Source: Vermamoeba vermiformis (Eukaryota; Tubulinea; Echinamoebida). Taken from it: a stretch of 64,000 nucleotides of DNA. The notes beneath the pieces are model-generated. The model had not been told where the DNA came from and searched no databases. It was given only the letters and a program-made list of their open reading frames with translations. The translations under genes and the position numbers were made by a program. The stretch is taken from the NCBI GenBank assembly GCA_045837725.1, contig JBEWZL010000163.1, positions 372,001 through 436,000 of the forward strand. The letters run 5' to 3'. How positions within the stretch are numbered: the first letter of the stretch is position 1; each line of letters begins with the position of its first letter. Below are positions 34,401 to 45,487 of the stretch, piece by piece.

Positions 34401-35089
34401 GCCACTGATGGCACTCTTGCAACGATATTTCGGTGACGCTCCTCACTCACTTCGCCCAACACAACCAAAGAAAGGTGATCAAAACGCCGACAAAGATGAG
34501 GTGGTGCATGTAGAGGGCGATCCGAGAAACTTATTGCCTTTTATGGAATACCTGATCACGTGTCCTGACGCAGACCTGAACATTCAAAACAACGCAGGAG
34601 ACACAGCGCTGCACATTGTGTGTCGATACTTCCATGTTGGTGCGCTCGAAGCAATGCTGTGCAACTTGAACTCGTTTGAACAAGCGTCAAAGTACTGCCT
34701 GTTTGCATTCAAACTGCTCGCTGGTACGTAACACTGTTCATGAACCTGACTCATTTCTTGAAATATCTTGGGCGATAGTTAATTTTTCACAGCTGATTTG
34801 AAAATTAATTATTGCTATCGCCCTTTTCATGGGCTTTCAACGATACAGGACACCTTTTATTATGACCTCGGTTGTTGGCTTCATATTAATAGTGAGCTTA
34901 TTTGTGACAGGTGGAGCACAAGCGACGATCAAAAACAATGCAGGTGAAACAGCACTCGATTACGCACCCATGTTGATGCATCATTATCAACACGTCTATC
35001 CGCGCATCAAAGATTACAAACCGCACCCACGCACGACGACGGATCTGTTCAAAGGCCCATACGACTTGTCTGACTTTGATCGAGACTAG
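31452..35089 (+). CDS. F-box / ankyrin-repeat protein, reading frame interrupted
   Basis: Starts MASIDLIEDVWRQIFCIFPS, continuing VCKRWKYIILHPNSWRSIEY, an F-box. LRR-like lines follow (LCKDLEILNIKGGG, LTNLKELYLDYF), then a long ankyrin-like array (IMLGADPNSPLHDDSPLC, VAQVLLEHGANINAQDELGI, DGLTPLHHAAMFCNYDMIS, LIKNGANVNAQS, NAQDDDGNTPLMALLQRYF, NIQNNAGDTALHIVCRYF, TIKNNAGETALDYA). It ends YDLSDFDRD. Such proteins are usually SCF substrate receptors. Two interruptions are visible: an in-frame TGA at 32172-32174 (between LKKLQ and FGEGP), with coding sense continuing in the same frame beyond it; and a frame change near 32770 where part of one ankyrin repeat seems missing. About a dozen other introns look normal. 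It is either a recent pseudogene, or two sequence errors lie in an active gene. Confidence 0.7.
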
Positions 35090-35339
35090 CACTCACGCGT
35101 ACGAAGAGCAACAACAGGCTTAATTAACCTTCGTAAAAAGTTTTACCCAGATTTTCGAAGATCTCGCCGGATCTCGATGATAAACCGGCTTGTTAAGTAT
35201 TCATTAAATGTTCTATTAACTAACTTATAACGATATGTTGCGCCTTATCTTCGGTAACAAAAAATGTAGGTAAAGTGTCTCGAGGTGTCAATTTGTCCGT
35301 ACACAAATGGAATTCCAGCACCGGACAGGTCGGATAAAA
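35090..35339. other. Short intergenic stretch, nothing supported
   Basis: About 250 bp between the ankyrin gene's stop and the duplicated promoter of Cys-rich copy 2. Nothing recognisable beyond AT-rich DNA and a few GATC words. Confidence 0.4.
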
Positions 35340-35379
35340 AACAGGACAGGCAAATTTGAATTGTGGCGATCAGGGTATA

Positions 35380-35505
35380 CCAGGGCAATGTCGAACATAA
35401 CAGCGAATTCCGGATGTCGCCTACCAGGGCTCCACAATGAGGAGATTATTGATTCGGACCGATTCAATAACCAGGGCTGACCAGGGCCACCGGCCAGCAT
35501 AAAAG
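35380..35505 (+). promoter_or_regulatory. Promoter of Cys-rich copy 2: four CCAGGGC motifs and TATA-like box
   Basis: CCAGGGC occurs at 35380-35386, 35424-35430, 35471-35477 and 35481-35487, all on the plus strand, followed by a TATA-like CATAAAAG at 35498-35505, about 62 bp before the start codon. The last two CCAGGGC motifs, the TATA-like box and the leader are conserved in the inverted copy at 28.1-28.2 kb. A shared activator site is inferred. Confidence 0.6.
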
Positions 35506-35566
35506 CGATTTCAGATGTAATCATTTTCATCAACCAAACACCAACTCATCATCAACATCAAACACA

Positions 35567-35809
35567 ATGCCCAACTGCTCACTTTGCGGAAAGAGTGCTT
35601 CCACTGTTTACAGCGTAAGTACCATTTTAAATCCATTATCACGAGCATCAAACGTGATTTCACTTTGCTAAAGGTTTTGTTTCAAACAGAAAACTTGCAA
35701 GGATAAGGGCTGTGCCGTCAAGATCTGCACCAGCTGCACCAACTTGGTCAACAATATGATGCCTGGTCGTCCTTCTTGCACTTGTGGCTCCAAAAAGGGC
35801 TTCAAATAA
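35567..35809 (+). CDS. 55-residue Cys-rich protein, copy 2 (metallothionein- or zinc-binding-like)
   Basis: Two exons with the same split after codon 16 as copy 1 (donor GTAAGT at 35615, acceptor TTTCAAACAG). The protein starts MPNCSLCGKSASTVYS and ends SCTCGSKKGFK, with Cys at 4, 7, 19, 24, 29, 32, 46 and 48. It differs from copy 1 only by Thr13, Leu35 and Val36. The intron is about 75 nt and contains ATCACGAGCATCAAACGTGAT, a short hairpin whose loop reads in the opposite sense relative to the gene in copy 1. Very close similarity of exons and promoter points to a recent inverted duplication or to gene conversion between the two copies. Role in metal binding or zinc storage is inferred from the Cys pattern. 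Confidence 0.82.
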
Positions 35810-36089
35810 TTGGATCTTATCGCCCGTACTTTTGACCAATTGACAGAACAGATATGATGTTGTTTAAGTAAACTATGATTCGAATTTTAATATCGTACGA
35901 TAATTAATTTGACCTGCGAGTGTCATTAGCGATCACGTGATCACTTTGCCTGCGAAGTTGGTTTGAGAACAAGGCACTGCCGTTCAGTGAATGCATCGTG
36001 TCAACTCGAAATTGACACGCGTGTCATTTGGAAAACTAATCCTTAAGCGTTTACTAATCAACAATACAGCATTTGCAAAAAGCCTAGTA

Positions 36090-37184
36090 TTACTTAAAAG
36101 CAGCAGCGTTCTCGTGGAGCCATTCTTTGAATGACTTGCCTTTGGATCCGGTCAAATTCTCCAAGTCCTTGTAGTGTACGTCATAATAGCCATCGCGGAA
36201 GTACTGATACATATTAGAATAGCCATCGATAGCCTCTTGATTAGGCATCCAGTGCTTGGCTTGGTCGCGCAAAGTTGCGTCATCCAGCGGGATGTAGTCG
36301 ATCTTTTCGCCAAGCTCGGCACTAAACAGATCCGCGATTTGTTGGTGAGTGAAGTTATCGGGACCAGTAATATAATAGTCCTTATTCTCATGGCCTGGGG
36401 TCGTTAAGGCAATTACTGCCACGGAAGCAATGTCGCCATTGTAAATGAAATTCATTTTCGCATCTGCTGCAGCTTTGAAGATTTTCTTATGTTGCTTAAT
36501 ATTAGGAGCATCAAAGTTGAGGAAATTCGAGTAAAATGAAGACGGGCGGAGAGATGTGACGGCTAATCCAGCTTGCTTCAAAATTTCGTCTGATTGATGG
36601 TGTTCTTTGCCCCAAATAAATTTGTCAGGGTTCTCACTGCCCAATGCCGCTAATTTTACCACGTGTTTGACGCCGTTCTCTAAGCGAGATTTTTATTAGA
36701 TCCGAGAGCACGTGACGGAAAATAAAATTAAATATCAAATTTAATATTTGTTGGAAAGCCCGAATACTGTGATTAATATTTGTAAATCTATTTGTTATAT
36801 TTATTGGCACAAAATTGAAATTTGAGTGTAATTTTGCTTTTTACGCACTTTTTGCAGCATTAGCTACGGTCTGTGTGGTCGGAATGGTTTGGCCTGATAT
36901 GAATATTAATTTACACCTAAATTATGCTCAATTTTCGGCAAATATTTACCTGGAGGCAAGCCTAAGAAAATTTTCTCGATCCCTTTCAGAGCGGCATCCA
37001 AGGAATTTTGATCGTATAAATTAATTAGTACTGGCTCTACTTTATCTCCATATTTCTTTTTCAGTTCTTCTCCTTTAGCTGCGTCTCGCACACCAGCTTT
37101 GAAGTGGATTCCTTTTTTAGCAAGTTGTTCGACCACCAGCGATCCGATGCTTCCAGTAGGTGCGAATACAAAAATATTAGACAT
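36090..37184 (-). CDS. NmrA-like NAD(P)-binding reductase
   Basis: Three exons. Exon 1 starts MSNIFVFAPTGSIGSLVVEQ, the Rossmann glycine motif, and continues GVRDAAKGEELKKKYGDKVE and LYDQNSLDAALKGIEKIFLG, ending PPG. A short middle exon near 36835-36880 reads QTIPTTQTVANAAK, and exon 3 continues KNGVKHVVKLAALGSENPDK, which together restore the expected spacing of this family. The catalytic-domain segments TSLRPSSFYSNFL, FIYNGDIASVAVIAL and YYITGPDNFTHQQIADLFSA follow, and the protein ends LHENAAAFK at about 280 residues, normal for NmrA/HSCARG or ergot EASG-type proteins. These act as NAD(P)H-dependent reductases or as redox sensors in the cytosol; the substrate is not visible from sequence. 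Confidence 0.88.
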
Positions 37185-37602
37185 TCTGTGTTATGCTGTT
37201 GATGCTGAGTCTTAATTGACTATGACACACATTTTCATCGCTATTTATGCCTGGATTTTTCTCCAAATGTGGACCTACGGCGAAACGGATCCACACTATG
37301 TGAATTTACCGTGCTAATTGCCTTACTTGACATGTCATGAGCATGTAGAAGGAGCTTCTAGACGATGGATATTGAGAAATTCCAACCCGGACTAAAAAAT
37401 CTTGCGCAAGTCACGAAAAACAGAATTCTGGTACTACAGCGCATCCAGAAATTCTGAAATAGATAGATTAAGGTTCTATAATATCAATTTATCTCGAAGA
37501 GCTTAACATGAGGTCTTCTAAATACACGATGGTTGCAAGCGTGAATGAGCAAGTTTATTTATAATCGATAATCTAAGCGGGAGGCTTTTGTTAGCCACTT
37601 AT
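37185..37602. other. Intergenic region, nothing supported
   Basis: About 420 bp between the NmrA start and the end of the CLU gene. No frame with family features and no repeat beyond short AT runs. Confidence 0.4.
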
Positions 37603-40600
37603 TTAAAGCGTTGCTTTCTTCTTTAACATGAATGATACTAAAATAGGAACCAAGAAAGACATATCAGTCTTAGGTGGGACTTTGATGGTGACTGGTCCGA
37701 AGCTCGGTGCGTTCAGCTAATTAAATTGTTAATCACATTATAGTCATAATACAAGCAACTAACAATTATTATTATTAATTACTTACGCTACAACCAAATA
37801 CTGTGGTGACCGGGACCGCTTGGGTTACGACAACATGCTTCTGACCTGCAAAAAAAACATCAGATCCAGACCCAAAAGCTATTGGTAAGCCCTAGTGTAC
37901 GTACTGAAGAACGAAAGTGTCGACTGCATTTGATTTACAACAGTACCAACGGTAAATTTCTCGCCAAATGGGTCAGGCATTGCCGTAAAGGTCATTGTTT
38001 TGGTCATAGATTGCTCCAGCATGCTGCAAATTGGTCGGGAGTGGTCAGAGGTGCAAATATTTGCTGTCACTTGTCCACTCATGTTAGTCACATTCATCAA
38101 GAGATACACGGGAACTTCGCGGTCCTATATTAATTTAAGTTAGTGGAACTAGTCTTTGAAAATTATAGTTGGCTTACGCGATAACCCGCAGAATCAAGTT
38201 TAATCTCGATACGACTGGTATTTGCATGCTTTATGGTGTTTGCAGTAAGAGTCCAGTTCACAGAGCCAGAGAACACCAGCTTAGGACCGGTGGGTAAGAT
38301 CAATATTTGGAGGCTGTTGTGGTGCAACTTGGGGAAGTACTCCATCAGGTCTTTTTCTTTGACTGGCGTTCCTAACAGCGAGAGACACGTGACTTCTTTG
38401 TTTCTATCAACAAAGGCCTTGACTAAATCAAAGTCCATAGACTCAATGTTGTCGAGGTAAAGTCGCGTGACATTAGCATTTTCGAGCACTGTAGCCATCT
38501 CCTCGCGCGACAAAGAAGCTTTGGAGATATTCAAATCATTGATGCTTGAGAAGGTCAACACTCTGTTAAGTGTATCAGAGGTCAATCCGTTGATGGCTGT
38601 GAAAAAAATCATGTTAAACATAACGTTAAACACAAACTTCCAAATAAGGAAAGTACCTGGAACGGACAGAATCTTCAGTTTGACACGTTCTAACACGTTG
38701 AGAATGTCACCGAGCGTCAAGTTAGTGTCTTTTAGCTCGAGTTTGACTAAGGCTTGACATTGTCCTAACGTCTCAAGGAGCTCGTGTGGCAGATCTTGGA
38801 ATTTTGCCAATCGTAAATCTTCCAGCGAATCAACACGGGCCTTAATAAGCTCGACAACAGGTTGTGTAGTAATGTTCTCAGAACTAAAAATTGGTTAACG
38901 TCAAGTCGCAGGTATGATTTTTTGACTTACGCTGCCAAAATCAATTGGAAGAGCTTGCCGAAGAGTTCTTTGGCCACATTTAACCCTGCATCAGTAAGAC
39001 CTGGGGTCGTTTCAACGTACTTAACCTCATCGAACAAATAATACAAGTTCTTGGGTATGAGTGGCGTCATCGCAATAATAGGTTCCCACTGAAACGAGCT
39101 AATGTAAAAAAATTAGCCAAACACAAGGATAAATATGCAAAGATAAGTCTTACTGATAATTTTGACGATGGAGAGCGCGTTTGACGGCCAGTTTCACAAT
39201 TGATTCCAACTTTTGTGGGGTCAGATCTGCACCTTGCTGCAATAAAATATGAGCACGTAATACTATTGAAGCAATATCTCACGTACACTCAGTAGTGCAA
39301 GGCCTTCTTGCATCGTCTCGGATGGTCCGAACAATAAAGCGAGGCCGTAGTACATGCTCGCAATGCCCTTAAGATACGCCTCTTGAATGGCAAGGTTGTA
39401 GTGTTGTTCCATATCAACTAAAGATTCAGGTGTAATATCCGAGTAGGCTATTAGCTTCACCCTCTTCTTGAGATACTCCGTGTGGAGCAAAGAAGAGCTA
39501 GGAAGTTGTTCCAAACCCTAAAAAAGTTTGTCAAGATCCAGGGTCGAATGACACGTGTCAAATGAAACTTACCTCTTTGAGCTTTTTTATCATTTCTGCC
39601 TGGAAAGAATGTTCGTTCTTGATGGAGAGAACCTTGCCGTATAGTACGTAAGCCAATTCAGTCTTGGGTTGAACTCGGATGACCACATCCAACAACTTCG
39701 TCGCCAACGCTAATGCATTTTGGCTCTGTAATTGTTTAGGCATATATATTTTAACTCCGTATATATAATTTACTTACCTTGACTTTCTTAGCCTTTTGGT
39801 ATAATTGGTACACCAACTTGAGAATTTTGGTCAAGTGCAGGGACTACATAATATAACATTAGACTATATTATATATTTCGAAATGTATATAATATAACGT
39901 ACCATAAGATTATTGCCTTCAAGTTTTTTCGAAGCAAGAGAAAGAATTCGTTCGGCTTCACGACCCGTGCTGCGGATGCCGTTCCAAAGTAACAACTGAG
40001 TGTCAGCCAACTCTAAAAGGTCGTGTAAACATTATTATATTACTATATACGATAAATTTTATCGCGCAATACTTACCGACAATGTGCATGTTCTTTACGA
40101 CAGCGTTGATTCGCTCGATGTCTGAATGCACAAAAGTCATCTTTTTGAAGCCCACAGTGTCCGCAATAGCAGTAGCCGACAAGACAATGCCTATAGATAC
40201 GTTAGTGTAAGTTAATATTCAATGCTATTGTCAAAGTACCTGTGATTTGTTGGACGCGAGCAAGAAGTTTAAACACGCAACTGCGGTATTCTAACACTTC
40301 GCGCAAATCTAGGCCTTTTTCGGATTTGAACAGCGCGTATTTGAACTTCTTCTTCAAGTACTTTGGAATCTTTTCGGTCCAGAATTTGTCCGCGGCTTCA
40401 GTGTCCGAGTAGAGGTTGTTCAACATGACCACCGTGACTTGCTTACATTGCTCCTCAGTGATGTGTTGATTGACTTTAGTAATAGCGCGCCACTTCTTCT
40501 TCAATTTGCTCTTGACGATTCGAACAATCTAAACCAAGGAGGTCAGAAATTGTTCGTGAAAGTGACCCTGTAACGTACCATTTCAACAAGAATTTCGTAC

Positions 40601-42773
40601 GAAGTCGCGCTGCTTTCGCCTAACTTGCGTCTCAAATATCCAATATGACGAATATTGATGCCTGTACAATAACAGCTCGGTCAGAAAATGTGACACTTTG
40701 ATGACACGTGTCAAAGATATTTTTTTACCTTCTTTGTGGATCTCGGTGAGTAACGAAGCGTCAAGAACAGACAAGACACGGACGTTTCCGTCTGATCGTG
40801 GTTTGTGATCATCAATGCGAATCTTTTCTGCCAACTTTGGAATAACTTCCGTCAATAAACGCTGCGTTGCTTCAGCCACTTCACGGTTGTGCGTCTTATG
40901 TGCAGGATCGCCCATACCAAATCCTACCAGGGTATTAGTAAGTAGCCGGGAGGTATATTATATCCACGCTATTGTCGTACCTGTAAATGCGTCTGATGAC
41001 AATGGAACTTTGTTGCTTTTGACCAGTTCAGGACGCAACAATTTGAACAAAATTTGACCTTTCTGAGGACTGAAATATCGTGCAATTAGCTTTAAATAGT
41101 ATATGTATTGCTATATTGTACTTACACGGTGCCTGGCAGAACCGCTTCGGGCGGAAAAGTTCTAGCAAAATCCAACACGTAAAATCGGCCGTCCTGGTAT
41201 AATTTTATTAATTTTGTTATTATTAAATAAATGATTATCAATATTAAAATACCTTGCCCAAGTGACATTCGATATCTCCGGGACCATAACATAAGTTAGT
41301 TTGATATTTTGCAAATCCGGCAATATGGCCCTTCAAGTTCAAGGCATCACCAGCGGCTTTCATTTTCTGTATATTATTAGTTTATAAGATAGTTAGATTG
41401 AATACTTACCTCATTAATAGCTGGAATATCGAAGTGCATTGTTTTGCCTGCATCGGCGGATCCATACTTGAAGACGGGTCAGAGAACTTTCTAAGCATAT
41501 TTTTAATTTGTAATTACCTTCAATGAATCCTTGCCGATGGGAAGAAGTGACATCTATAATATGAGTCTTAGCAATCAAATACATATGACAAGTAATAGCG
41601 CGCAACATACCGCGATCAAACAGTAACCCATGTAGTGGATCAACGACATTAACGGGAAATGTAAGCCCGGAATGCCAGCTAAACTGTAGTGAATGAGACC
41701 TTTCAAATCGTGACCTGCTGCTTTTTGTGCGTATTCATCATTGCCGCCATAAAGGTTGCTTACATCCAAAGCAAACGTACGGAAGAGTTAAAGAACCAAA
41801 AAATATATTTAGGTGCAAAAGGGAATCATATTAAAAGGATATTTGAAAAGAATGCCTTGTGCGATGTATTTCTCTCCTCCAGCTTGACCGCCGATCGAGA
41901 TCGGTTTGATTGTTTTGTGCTCCACTGGCACGTTGATTTCACTAATGATAACTTTACCATAGGTCTCAGCAACGAAAACTATAGTAATATAAATTATTTT
42001 AGCAATTATTAAAACGCAATAAGATAATTCTGAGACAGATCTCAAATTTCTGAACTTACTGAACTCATGCGCGAGTTGGGATAATTTTTGGTACTTGGAT
42101 TCACTTTCGGGGAGCGCAAGAATCGTTTGGAAAGCCTTATTCCAATCCTTCTTTTCAAATCCCTCTTTGATCTCTTCTTCAAGTCTTACGACTGGAACTG
42201 AAACGGTACGAGACAAGCCAACAGATGCTCTGTGTAATTGACTACTTAAATTAACGTTAAATTGATCAAATTACGTACTTTAAATTCACGTTGTTGGCAT
42301 CTTGAATTGGCGGCAAATCAACTGAATGATAATTATCGTCCGCGTTATCTGTCTTCACGGCATAAGAATAGCCCCCTTGAGGCTCCTCTCCTTCATTCAT
42401 ATCATCCATTAGGTCCGCTGCCTCGCTATAACCGTCAGACGGGATCGCAAGCAGTTCATCTCCAGATGACTCTGCCTCATCCACACTTCCATAACCATCT
42501 GCATCATCATCGACTCCACCATCAGCATCTTCGTATGCGTATAGGTTTTTTAGCTTCTCTCCGTCATAGCCGTCGGACGTGTAATAATTTTTTGAGTAGA
42601 CATCTTGATCTGTCCATAAAATTATTCGTTAGAAATAAATTTTATCGTGCCTTTTAACTCGTTTAAATAGCCCCGTATTTTAACGAGCAAATTCGAAGAA
42701 TTTCCATACCATCACCAAGCAATTCACTTAGTAAATCATTCTCCTGAACGTAAGCACTAGAAAAATCCATCAT
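37603..42773 (-). CDS. CLU-domain protein (clustered-mitochondria central domain) with LRR-like C terminus
   Basis: A large gene with more than 20 exons. It starts MMDFSSAYVQENDLLSELLG. An acidic N-terminal part (AYEDADGGVDDDADGYGSVD) precedes a helical block (GFEKKDWNKAFQTILALPES). The CLU central domain follows: YIAQGILFKFALDVSNLYGG, KAAGHDLKGLIHYSLAGIPG, FDIPAINEKMKAAGDALNLK, GHIAGFAKYQTNLCYGPGDI, and CHLGKDGRFYVLDFARTFPP, the hallmark LDxARxxPPE-type motif. A helical and TPR-like region (YLKKKFKYALFKSEKGLDLR; ALALATKLLDVVIRVQPKTE) and LRR-like lines (LYLDNIESMDF, LSLLGTPVKEKDLMEYFPKL) come next. CLU proteins affect mitochondrial distribution and bind mRNAs of mitochondrial proteins; this gene lacks the typical N-terminal CLU domain, so it is a relative rather than an orthologue. 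One intron is AT-AC (listed separately). Confidence 0.8.
41777..41842 (-). other. U12-type AT-AC intron in the CLU gene
   Basis: In sense orientation the intron begins ATATCCTTTT (41842 downward) and ends CCGTAC (41777), with a branch-like TTCTTTAAC at 41787-41795, ten bases before the end. These match the minor-spliceosome consensus /ATATCCTT and TTCCTTAAC. Removing exactly these 66 bases joins AA with G to make the Lys of GILFK-FALDVSNLYGG, a conserved CLU-domain sequence, in frame. No GT-AG pair gives the same join. Confidence 0.9.
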
Positions 42774-42979
42774 TACAGCCACAAATAAATATGAATTATA
42801 GGCTAATACGTGTTGCTTATAATGTGATGATCAAAACGAACTGATTCACCTAAAAACGCACAAAAACTGTTTGACGCATGTCAAAAAATGAAATCTAGGC
42901 ACCTCTAGCTCCTAATCGAAATTAAATATACTGCTCCAAGAATATGTAACATACATTTATTATTATTATAATTACACTT

Positions 42980-45487
42980 TTAATCGATTGTATTAAAGTT
43001 GGGATTATCATCGTCGTTTACAACTTTGGATGTGTCGTTCTGATCTACGGCCACACGTTTATACTCCTCCTTGACGAATAATACTAATATGAAGGCTAAT
43101 ATTAAACATGCACATAGAATCCAGTTCATCCATTGAGGCGGTGCGAAATCATCGATGATCTAGATTCGGATTCAAAATTAGATCTGCTCGATTCAAATTG
43201 GCTTCTGAGATATACATACCACAAATAACAATGAGCCTATATTCATCTGAAATGATATTAATCACGTGTTTGAATCACATTGTATTAATCAAGACTTTTA
43301 CTTACAATTACCGACAGAACTCCGCCGGATGTACCTATTGTCAATCAAGCCGTTAGTACTGTATCACTAATAACTATTTATATCGTACCTCCGGGTGTCG
43401 GATAACTCAATTCAACGGAGAATTCATAGAATAAAGGCAGAATAGCGTTCAACACCATGCCTCCCATCGTTGATGTGATTACAACGACCCAATAGTTGTG
43501 CGGAATGAATGAAAGTTCTTTAGTAGTTGCCGCTAAATAAGGAAATAAAAGTTAGTATCATAATCCCATAGCTTGGAGCAAGGAAAATTTTGGATGTGGC
43601 TTACCCGCAAAAAAAATAAAACAAGCCGTGCCCAGAATATATCCGACTACGATTAATATTTTGAATTTCTTAATGAAGAACATATCCGCGAGCTTTCCAA
43701 GGATAAGCGCGCCGGCACTGCCTGCTGTAATGGCGTAGAACCCGATCCACGCAACTTCAGTGTCTTTGAAGCCTAACGGCAAGAGAATAGGCTCCAAAAC
43801 ACTATCGTATATTCGTCAGCATATTAGTAGAGGTCATTAGGTCTTGGTTACCTTTGCCAGCCTCCGTACGATCCAGACATGAATCCGCCAGAAAGAGCCA
43901 ACAACACGAATCCTTTGTTCGTAAACAATCTCTTCAACGATTGCCAGATATTCTAAGATTGCGTTAGTTATATTAATCATTTTCGAGACATTCTATTCCA
44001 GTTCTTACCGTGTTTGCCTTCTGTCGTTCAATATCATCGTTTTCATGGCTGCCTTCAATAAGCGATGTAGAAATACTAGGAGGTGTTGGTGGTTCGGCAG
44101 GATAATAAATAAATATAGGCAGAGCTGTTAAAACACAATTAAACTTTACTTGCCTTTTATGGAAAACGATCCGGTACGTACCAACAGCCATGACCACAAC
44201 AGCTTCCAAATAAATAAGGTTCATGAACTGATCGTCTTCTTTAACGATCATTCCGAATAAAAACGCAACGCCTGAGCCCATGTTACCAGCCAGTACGAGA
44301 ATGGCTGTTGCGAGTGTTCGTTCACCGGGCGCGAACCAAACAATTGATACTTGTGCGGGAATAGACATAACTATTATAATATTAGTATTAGTATGTATCA
44401 ATAGAGCATTATTAGACTTGAGAAATGCAATTGGTATTTGAGTTTCAGGAAAATTAGACTCGAGCGCGACACGCACTTTGAAGGTTGACACGTGTCATCC
44501 AAGAAGAAATTTCGCAAAAACTCCTTTACGTACCAATAGGACCCGCTGCTCCGTTGAGAGTTTGTGCTAAGATGATGAGCCACAGTTGATCTGGGCCTTG
44601 TGCAAAGCACCTAAAAGTCACGTGTCAAAACGGATCCAAAACAATCTTTACTACGAATCAAATTTTACCTTATTAGGCCAGTAGTTAATACTAAAGCTGT
44701 GCCAATAAGAACCTAGCAAAAAATATCGTTAGTATCTGTCACAAAGGTAGATCCAAAAAATGACAAAAATTCTTGACTTACAGCAATGCGCAGTCCGTGT
44801 CGTTCTAATAACCAAGTAGTTGGCACGACCATAATAATAAATAAAATCATGCCTAAACAGGCAATAAAATTTTGCATTGGTACGGACATGTGATAGAAAT
44901 TGAGTACGTGATTGCCAACTGAATTGTAAGTCAGCCAAAAACACGATTGAACGAGGTATAATAATGAAGCCCATATTAATATCCACCACCTTCTTTTATA
45001 TACTTTGAATTGCTGTTCTTCTGGCTAAAACAAAAATAAAATCAGCATCCAATGTCGGTTTATCGAAGTATAAAATGAACGCTCGTAATCACAATATTAT
45101 AGCGAAATATGCATATATATGTATATTTAATATTACTTGTAATAGTTTTATTGCCATAATGAATAATTTACGAGCGAAAATATGCTGTGGATGTCGCACC
45201 GATAATTTTATTTTTAAAAATTAGATTTTGTTGGTAGTAAACATGCCAATTAAATTATCTAGCGAATTATATATTAATAAACGAGAAATAAAATATGTAA
45301 TTGCGCTAGAAAAAGTTGTAGATGAGACGAAATTTGGATCACGTACTTTGTTGCAGCAATCTTTCTTTCCAATCGCTTCAGATTCATATACACCATTAGA
45401 TCCATGCGATACAACACCATTAGCCAGTAACGGAGTTGTTTCGTTCCGGATTTGTTTGATCGAAGAGGAGCTCATTGTTGCTTTCAA
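42980..45487 (-). CDS. SLC49/FLVCR-like major-facilitator transporter
   Basis: Starts MKATMSSSSIKQIRNETTPL (a second Met four codons on is also possible). A cytoplasmic N terminus is followed by about twelve predicted membrane helices. Visible blocks are RWWILIWASLLYLVQSCFWL, FHSVGNH-like VGNHVLNFYHMSVPMQNFI, TTWLLERHGLRIAVLIGTAL, AQTLNGAAGP, SIVWFAPGERTLATAILVLA, GNMGSGVAFLFGMI, then after a long hydrophilic loop (YYPAEPPTPPSIS) FGFVLLALSGGFMSG-type helices, AGSAGALILGKLADMF, LNAILPLFYEFSVELSYPTP and GGTSGGVLSVIMNIGSLLFV. These match SLC49 (FLVCR, DIRC2) proteins, which carry choline, heme or other cofactors; the exact substrate is not deducible. It ends NDDDNPNFNTID. About 14 exons have normal splice sites. 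One intron carries the palindrome TGACACGTGTCA. Confidence 0.82.
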
